Positions 59,612 to 64,000 of a stretch of 64,000 bases of DNA are shown here, in pieces. The notes beneath the pieces are model-generated. The model had not been told where the DNA came from, did not search any database, and saw only the letters and a list, made by a program, of their open reading frames with translations. Numbering within the stretch: the stretch's first letter is position 1; each line of letters starts with the position of its first letter. The position numbers were made by a program, and so were the translations under genes. This stretch comes from Cymodocea nodosa (taxonomy: Eukaryota; Streptophyta; Magnoliopsida; Alismatales; Cymodoceaceae): NCBI GenBank assembly GCA_036874045.1, contig CM072338.1, forward strand, positions 15,150,501 to 15,214,500, in the 5' to 3' direction.

Positions 59612-62600
59612 GGTATTAAAGTAGTGGGAGAAAAGGATTTATGTGACCAACTTCACGTAGTGAGACTATGACTTTGTTGTTGTATTTAGACAGTAACATA
59701 GATGTTGAGGTAGGGCAATAATGATGATAAATTGGTGTTTTCTAGGAAGCTCCCAAGCACATGTAGTGCCTTTTGGGAATTCAGATGTTGGCTTTGGTGG
59801 GGCAATAATGATGATAACGTTGGTATGCATCTGATTAGCTGGTCAGTTGTTTGCAGAGGAAAGAGTTATGGAGGACTTGGGGTGAGTAACTTGCAAGATT
59901 TTAATAAGTTCCATTCTTGCTCAAAAAATTCACTTGTCTAATAGATGGGGCAGCACAGGAAAACAAAAAATTTCTGCTTAACTATCACTTGTCTAATGCC
60001 TCTGATTCCTTGTCATGTTATGAGCTGGGGGATGGGAACTCAATATTATTTTGGGAGGACTACTGGCGGGTGATCACTCAATTAGAGACTCCTTTCTGCT
60101 TATTTATGCATTATCTTGCAGAACCAACTCTTTGGTTAGAGAGACAGGAAATCTTGGTGACTCAGGAGGTTAAGACTGGGTTTAAAGAGCAGGAGATGGA
60201 ACAGATTACCACAGAGAGGGAGCAGGAGAGAGGAAATCTTGGTGACTCTTTGGTTAGCTGCTTTAGGGCCTATAAAACTTAAGCAGACTAGGAAAAGGTG
60301 GCATGTTCTTTGTGGCCAGTGCTTATGATGCTATCAACAGAGATGTAAGGATGGAGTGGAAAGCACATAATTTGGTTTGGAAAGGTAGGATCACGTTGAA
60401 GATTGAAGCTTTGATGTGGCTTTTATGGTGTGGTAGCTTGTCACCAAGAAGTACAGACAGAAGTGTGCCTGGCATGACAATGTTACTTGTGTTTGTGTGG
60501 GGTGGAGGAGAATGTTGATCATCTCTTCTTTAATTGCCAGATTAGTAGAATCATTTGGGATATTCGTTTAATGCTGATAGTAAAGACAGGCTGACTTTCC
60601 AGTTTTTTTGTTATCTGTGCTTGGGGTGATGAAAAGCCAGAAGAGTATAAATCAGAAACACTTTTTTTGCCAATTATGGCATGCTGTTTGTGGGAGGATA
60701 TGAGTTGCCTGTAACAAGGCAGTCTTCGATGGAGAAATCATGTGCCTTCAGAACAATTATTTTTCTCAGTGACTATGGGATGCTTGGGAGATTTTGTTGC
60801 AATATGGAGTTATTTCCCTTTTCTTATGATTCTTTTTATCTTTTCTTCCTTTGAATGTATCATATTATTTCTTATTAATGAGATTTCATCCGTTAGTTCT
60901 TTTAAAAAAAGAAATTAATTTCTCTGAGACATCACTCAGTTGACTAAATATAAGTTTAAATGGAAAAATTGATTCTTTATATAGTTTTAGAATGAGTTTA
61001 TATTTGATTGTTAAACATTGCAATTTGATTATGTAATGCAATTTAATTACATTACATTAAAATTCCGGTAAACAATGGGGTACACATTGCATTGCATTTA
61101 TTATGCCTGGAAAAAATAGCGAACTCCCTTGGAATGCTAATATTATGTACATGCATTATGATATCATGATTCTAAGCTTATTTTGAATGTTACAACAATG
61201 GTAATAAATACCTTGATCCCACTACGTCAGGTTGACAACCTCTTCATCTATTTAGACTGGGTTGATGTAAAGAAAATTTTTAGATTAATAAGTATAGACA
61301 AGTTAATTTTAAGTGAGTGATCTAAAGAGCTAATCTTATCTTTGTAATGTATTCATTGATCATCTACTTTTATATTAAAAAATCTTGAAATAATATGGCA
61401 TCACTAGAGAGGATTATGCTTGTATTTTAAGCGTCATCCTGGAAGCATTTTGGTCTTGCTGTCTAAAGTGGATTGACCTGAATGATTATTTGTGACATTC
61501 AGACCTAAGACAATTTTATCTTCCAAATGTATTCATTGGTGCTCTACTCTTTTATCTTGAAAGATCTTGAGAGAATATGTCAATAATTAAGCAGATTTAT
61601 TGTCCTTGTTAAGCTGTATCCTGAAATCATTTTGGTCTTATTCTTTATCTAAAATGTCTTTCACTTTTTTACATTTTTTATTTTGCGAGAATACAGCTGA
61701 TATTTATTGAAAATCAGGAACCAAGGGTTTGTATTCACATCAATAACTTGCATTGTTTTTGCTTTTATTCGTTTGGTAGGTTCCAAAATAGTGGATGGAT
61801 TGATGCAAGTCTTTTGGGGAATTTTGGATTTGGAGCAACCAGATACACAGACTATAAACAGCATTGTCATACCTTGTGTCGAACTGATATATAGTTATGC
61901 TGAATGCCTAGCATTTCATGGACCCGGTGCATCTGGTTACACTGTTGTCCCAGCTGTCAATCTTTTTAGAAAGCTACTTTTTGCTCCATATGAATCTGTT
62001 CGAACTTGTAGCAGGTTTATGCTTTTTTTTTGACAAATTTTTAAAAAAATTCCACATAATCTAGCATCTCAGCTAAACCAATTCTTTCAGTTCTAATACA
62101 GTTTCTTTGAATTATCTCTTCATCAGCTTGGCCATTTCATCTAGATTACTCCAGGTTCCTTTCCCCAAACAGAAAATGCTGGGTATAGATGAAGGTTCAG
62201 AAAGTATAGCAGCGGTTCATTTACGTGCTGACATGTCTAGTGTTGCTGGTAGGAATGCACAGCTTGTTATTGAAGAGGATTCCAATACATCATCGGTTCA
62301 ATACTGTTGTGATGGCTGCTCAACAGTTCCTATACTTCGGCGGCGGTGGCATTGTAATGTCTGCCCAGATTTTGATCTGTGTGAAGCTTGTTATGAAGTA
62401 ATGGATTCTGATCGTCTGCCTCCTCCCCATTCCATTGATCATCAAATGTCAGCTATTCCCATTGAAATTGATACTGTGGGAGGTGACAACAGTGAAATCC
62501 AGTTTTCTATACATGAGTTACATGATACAAATCTTGTACCTAGTTCAACGGATACTAGTTTGCAGGGTACATCATCAACAAGCCATGTCTTGGAGTCAAG

Positions 62601-64000
62601 TGAAACTGGGGAGTTCCCTGTTTCTGTTGCTGATCATAGGATTGTTTCCATTTCTGCCTCAAAACGTGCTGTAAATTCTCTTCTGCTTCACGAATTAATT
62701 GAAGAGCTAAAAGGATGGATGGATGAAACTTCAGGGGATCAGGCTATCCCTGTTATGCAGCTTTTCTACAGGTTATCATCTGCTGTAGGTGGACCTTTCA
62801 TGGATAGCTCAAAACCTGAAAATCTGGACTTGGAAAAACTTGTCAAATGGTTTCTAGATGAACTTAATCTTGAGAAGCCATTTGTAGTCAGACACCGTAC
62901 TTTTTTTGGAGAAGTGGCTATATTAGTGTTCATGTTTCTCACATTAATGCTTCGAAATTGGCATCAGCCTGGTGGAGACAGCAGCTCTCAAGTAAAATCA
63001 GCACTTGTAACAGAGATGCAAGATAAATGTCCAGTCAATGTTCCTGCATCCACTTCTGCTGATCGTGATAGAGATGTATTTTCCCGTCAGCTTGTTCGGT
63101 CATGCTCCTACCTAAGACAGCAACCTTTTGTCAATTACCTGATGGATATATTGCAGCAACTCATTCCCCATTTTAAGTCTTCACATGTAAGTGTTGAAGG
63201 TGGTCAGACCTTACCTTCCAATTCAGGTTGTGGTTCTCTTTTGACAGTTAGGAGGGAATTTCCAGCTGGAAATTTCTCTCCATTCTTTTCAGATTCTTTT
63301 GCAAAAGCTCACCATTCAGATCTCTTTGTGGACTTCCATAAACTTTTGCTGGAAAATACTTTTCGGCTTGTATATAGTTTGGTGCGCCCAGAAAAGCATG
63401 ATAAGTCAACTGAAAAAGATAAGCAATATAAAGTTTCTTCTAGCAAGGATATAAAGCTAGATGGATTTCAGGACATTCTCTGCAGCTATCTCAGCAATCC
63501 GCATACTCTATTTGTGAGACGATTTGCTAGAAGGCTTTTCCTGCATTTCTGTGGAAGCAAAACCCACTATTACAGTCTCAGAGATTCCTGGCAATTATCG
63601 AACGAAGTAAAAAAGTTTTATAAACTTGTAACTAAATCTGGTGGATTTCAGGATATTATTCCATATGAGAGGTCTGTAAAGTTAGTGAAATGCTTGTCTG
63701 CTATTGCTGAAATAGCAGGAGTCAGACCTCGGAATTGGCAAAAGTACTGCTTAAAGCATGGGGATGTGCTCTCGTTCATGATGGAGGGAATATTTAGTTT
63801 TGGTGAAGAGACTGTAATTCAGACTCTTAAACTTTTGAATTTGGCTTTATACACTGGAAAGGACATGACCCATTCCATGCAGAAGTCTGACAGTTATGAT
63901 GCAGGAACTAGTTCTAGTAAATCTGGATCACAATCTGTAGAATCAAAGAAGAAGAGGAGGGGTGAGGATGGGAATGAGGGCAACATAGAGAAATGCCTTG
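37724..64000 (+). CDS. BIG: BIG (DOC1/TIR3; UBR4-like giant protein), 5' part, runs off the right edge
   Basis: Eight coding exons join in frame: 37724-37958, 38040-38146, 51684-51849, 51930-57964, 58062-58679, 58761-58941, 61780-62014 and 62127 to beyond 64000. All introns are GT-AG. They encode about 3,150 residues; Arabidopsis BIG has about 5,100, so roughly 60% is here. Visible domains are a UBR-type zinc box at residues ~1542-1608, a beta-propeller-like region after it, and a ZZ zinc finger at ~2586-2630. BIG is the plant counterpart of animal UBR4/p600 and Drosophila Pushover. In Arabidopsis its loss disturbs polar auxin transport, light responses and other processes; the biochemical role is not settled. 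No stop or frameshift was seen in the exons. Introns 2 (13.5 kb) and 6 (2.8 kb) are swollen by transposons. The start is preceded by a TATA box and a CT-rich leader. Confidence 0.95.
38040..38146 (+). CDS. BIG: BIG exon 2
   Basis: The acceptor 'gagcag|c' ends at 38039 and the donor 'tgcag|gtta' begins at 38147. 107 bases; with exon 1 it closes in phase 0. Reads [20 protein letters not shown] and then [14 protein letters not shown]. Missed by simple ORF calling because of its size. Confidence 0.85.
38195..38785 (+). repeat. Direct duplication of ~275 bp in BIG intron 2
   Basis: 38195-38473 and 38517-38785 align throughout: 'gtatcagttat', 'aaaaattaagaaagca', 'gatatctcttggattttggt', 'aatgtaagagcaatacagtt/attt' and 'caaatataagttcctt'. 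Roughly 85-90% identical by eye, separated by about 43 bp. Noncoding. Confidence 0.8.
39095..39290 (-). mobile_element. Copia LTR scrap (minus strand)
   Basis: On the minus strand 'cttgaggaagagtattagtg' (complement of about 39234-39254) looks like a copia polypurine tract followed by an LTR start. The DNA down to about 39095 ('ttaagttgagatttatgtgt', 'cacatatgagatgtattatt') resembles common plant copia LTRs. A related sequence lies at about 45472-45590. No pol. Confidence 0.35.
39291..40669. other. Intron DNA, polypyrimidine-rich, nothing recognised
   Basis: Includes long T/CT-rich stretches (39770-39965). ORFs here are low-complexity artefacts. Confidence 0.4.
40675..42010. mobile_element. 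Foldback/MULE-like element with ~250-bp inverted terminal repeats
   Basis: Left arm about 40690-40935 and right arm about 41745-41995 are inverted copies. The left 'aggataattttcatttgtgt' and 'gttatacaactaat' match the complement of the right 'acaaatgaaaattatctta' and 'attagttgtacaac'; further matches extend to 'tttatgccatttttt' against 'aaattgcataaatt'. The ~800-bp core includes a GC-richer stretch (41200-41700) without an intact frame. Long inverted repeats around a noncoding core suit a nonautonomous Mutator-like or foldback element. The outer ends and the target duplication could not be fixed. Confidence 0.6.
42011..43480. other. Intron DNA; possible further hAT debris, not certain
   Basis: Minus-strand frames at 42440-42700 contain Ser/Lys-rich pieces that might be part of the hAT element to the right, but no motif is decisive. 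Otherwise AT-rich. Confidence 0.35.
43491..44280 (-). pseudogene. hAT-family transposase remnant
   Basis: Minus-strand frames give [40 protein letters not shown] and then [14 protein letters not shown] (about 43918-43750), followed after a stop by [20 protein letters not shown] (about 43725-43665). This is the order of plant hAT (DUF659-type) transposases: 'PLv.vLR.vD.d.kP.mG..y.am...ke.I' and then 'RW..qLHrPLHAAGyyLNP'. There are stops between segments. The N-terminal BED finger and C-terminal dimerisation region are not recognisable. Confidence 0.7.
43496..43573. repeat. Two tandem copies of a ~38-bp unit within the hAT remnant
   Basis: The unit 'acattaatagtgtgatcaca' followed by 'tgtatcatgttccttaaa' occurs at 43499-43536 and again at 43538-43575, nearly identical, indicating a recent small duplication. 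Confidence 0.8.
44281..46644. other. Intron DNA between hAT and Harbinger, one copia-like scrap
   Basis: At about 45472-45590 a stretch ('ttgactaatat', 'attattgcataaaaaacagt', 'cctaaccctagg') resembles the LTR scrap at 39.1 kb in the same orientation. The rest is AT-rich with no conserved protein. Minus-strand ORFs at 44853-45301 overlap in three frames and have no domain. Confidence 0.4.
47190..48582 (-). pseudogene. Harbinger transposase (DDE), degenerate
   Basis: Readable in order on the minus strand: [20 protein letters not shown] and then [10 protein letters not shown] (48370-48240), the conserved N-terminal region; [10 protein letters not shown] near 47960-47930 (first catalytic Asp); [24 protein letters not shown] near 47865-47785 (second Asp region, the usual Trp replaced by a stop); [20 protein letters not shown] and IL near 47525-47465 (third acidic position, Glu); and an acidic tail ending [20 protein letters not shown] at 47190. 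Several stops and frame changes make it inactive. An intron or two may account for some breaks. Confidence 0.8.
48823..49990 (-). pseudogene. Harbinger accessory Myb/SANT-like protein, degenerate
   Basis: The minus-strand translation upstream of the transposase contains [20 protein letters not shown] near 49818-49760, then a [11 protein letters not shown] segment, fitting the Myb/SANT-like DNA-binding domain of plant transposon-derived proteins. A hydrophilic C-terminal part (49281-48823) follows, with repeated 'KMtFt.hI' heptads ([20 protein letters not shown]). Stops occur at about 49086-49084 and elsewhere. In active PIF elements this partner helps nuclear import and DNA binding. Confidence 0.6.
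51053..51112. repeat. Short tandem repeat, 26-bp unit, at the Harbinger 5' end
   Basis: 'gtaggcgaacttcgacggac' plus 'taattg' (from 51053) is followed by 'gtaggcaagcttcgatagac' plus 'taacag' (from 51079) and a partial third copy 'gtgaacttgg'. It lies in the leader of the element's minus-strand genes. Confidence 0.6.
51684..51849 (+). CDS. BIG: BIG exon 3
   Basis: The acceptor 'ctatgcag' ends at 51683 and the donor 'ccaag|gtaat' begins at 51850. 166 bases, ends in phase 1. Reads [20 protein letters not shown] and then CNNPKCNFQ. It follows the 13.5-kb intron. Confidence 0.88.
51930..57964 (+). CDS. BIG: BIG exon 4, giant 6,035-bp exon with the UBR box
   Basis: The acceptor 'ttttcaag' ends at 51929 and the donor 'ttcaag|gtatga' begins at 57965. 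It encodes about 2,012 residues without a break. The first two thirds are helical repeat-like sequence without a named domain. A UBR-type zinc box follows at 56045-56245: CTFTSSG, then a Cys/His series ([37 protein letters not shown]), preceded by an acidic linker ([13 protein letters not shown]). UBR boxes in other proteins bind N-degrons; that is not demonstrated for BIG. After 56600 comes a region with beta-propeller-like repeats ([20 protein letters not shown] and so on). The ORF track starts at an internal ATG (51971); the true exon begins 41 bases earlier. Confidence 0.93.
58062..58679 (+). CDS. BIG: BIG exon 5
   Basis: The acceptor 'tgtatcag' ends at 58061 and the donor 'ccat|gtaatt' begins at 58680. 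618 bases, phase 0 at both ends. Opens [20 protein letters not shown] and contains a conserved jelly-roll-like stretch ([20 protein letters not shown]). Confidence 0.92.
58761..58941 (+). CDS. BIG: BIG exon 6
   Basis: The acceptor 'atttgcag' ends at 58760 and the donor 'catg|gtacct' begins at 58942. 181 bases, ends in phase 1. Reads [20 protein letters not shown] and on to LAAFLEAHG. Confidence 0.9.
58942..59731 (+). other. BIG intron 6, left part
   Basis: AT-rich DNA. Two stretches (58970-59060 and 59425-59520) share 'aaaattgtt', 'taacaatat/taataatatg' and 'attaaaataaaa(t/c)attga' phrases, suggesting a decayed duplication. No gene. Confidence 0.4.
59550..59611. repeat. (TA)n(TG)n microsatellite
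   Basis: Compound run of AT, GT/TG and again AT dinucleotides, about 60 bases, in BIG intron 6. Confidence 0.9.
59732..60912 (+). mobile_element. LINE (L1-type) 3' fragment in BIG intron 6
   Basis: Three plus-strand frames cover the end of a plant L1 ORF2. [20 protein letters not shown] (about 59833-59892) matches 'isW..vC.pK..GGLGirnl'. [14 protein letters not shown] (about 60024-60068) matches the motif after it. The zinc-binding reverse-transcriptase-associated region ([19 protein letters not shown], about 60500-60558) follows. It ends with 'tttcttattaatgagatttc' and an A-rich tail at 60901-60915, as at LINE 3' ends. 5' truncated; frame changes abound. Confidence 0.75.
60916..61779 (+). 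other. BIG intron 6, right part
   Basis: AT-rich. Two imperfectly repeated stretches (about 61320-61470 and 61505-61650) share 'ttatctt(tg)', 'aatgtattcattg', 'tctactttta/tctactctttta', 'atcttga' and 'attttggtctt', pointing to a direct duplication. No gene. Confidence 0.5.
61780..62014 (+). CDS. BIG: BIG exon 7
   Basis: The acceptor 'tttggtag' ends at 61779 and the donor 'agcag|gttta' begins at 62015. 235 bases, ends in phase 2. Reads [20 protein letters not shown] and on to [11 protein letters not shown]. Confidence 0.9.
62127..64000 (+). CDS. BIG: BIG exon 8 with ZZ zinc finger, open at the window edge
   Basis: The acceptor 'ttcatcag' ends at 62126 and the frame stays open to 64000. It opens [23 protein letters not shown]-type zinc finger lies at 62305-62440: CCDGC, then [20 protein letters not shown] and a final H..DH, with the expected Cys pairs and closing histidines. 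A long helical region follows. The exon ends in a Lys/Arg-rich stretch ([12 protein letters not shown]) at the edge. Introns 1, 3, 4, 5 and 7 of the gene are only about 80-112 bp. Confidence 0.93.

Noticed and set aside
1..64000. CRISPR arrays, operons, phage or bacterial defence genes, rRNA or tRNA genes
   Set aside because: Nothing of the kind is seen. Introns, LTR elements and BIG show plant nuclear DNA. I saw no tRNA cloverleaf, but small structured RNAs cannot be excluded by eye.

Overview
This is plant nuclear DNA. It holds two compact genes, the first part of one very large gene with long introns, and dense nested retrotransposon and DNA-transposon debris. Part or all of three protein-coding host genes can be supported. 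The kelch and proline-rich genes are GC-rich against very AT-rich intergenic DNA, which would suit a monocot outside the grasses; that is only an inference and the species cannot be named from the sequence.

Layout. 1-640: probable 5' end (minus strand) of a gene lying off the left edge. 1351-2760: decayed PIF/Harbinger transposase. 3153-3385: a short tandem repeat. 5855-6277: a secreted, proline-rich, probably GPI-anchored small protein. 8421-9688: a two-exon kelch-repeat protein related to the At3g07720/nitrile-specifier group. 10.5-26.9 kb: a nest built from one Ty3/gypsy family with ~2 kb palindrome-rich LTRs. It has two solo LTRs, one inside the other in opposite orientation, then two further LTRs preceded by polypurine tracts. 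Minus-strand internal DNA follows, carrying an ORF1-like frame, an Athila/Tat-type gag and, where pol should be, a broken F-box gene. 27.0-33.5 kb: a SIRE-like Ty1/copia element lacking integrase, with an extra downstream ORF. 33.5-35.0 kb: a second copia remnant and its LTR. 36.1-36.7 kb: a 583-bp Harbinger deletion derivative.

37.7-64.0 kb: the first eight coding exons (about 3,150 codons) of BIG, the plant UBR4/Pushover-type giant protein linked to auxin transport. They include the UBR box and the ZZ zinc finger; the gene runs off the right edge. Its second intron is 13.5 kb and carries a 275-bp tandem duplication, copia LTR scraps, a foldback element with ~250-bp inverted repeats, a hAT remnant and a complete 4.84-kb PIF/Harbinger element with TTA target duplication. 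Its sixth intron carries a LINE 3' fragment.

The main unusual points are the F-box gene inside a pol-less gypsy element, the reconstructable nesting order of the LTRs, and a strong bias of inactivating stop codons toward changes that look like C-to-T at Gln/Arg codons, which suggests decay by deamination of methylated cytosine. I found no CRISPR, operon, prokaryotic or viral defence system; nothing in the window supports one.
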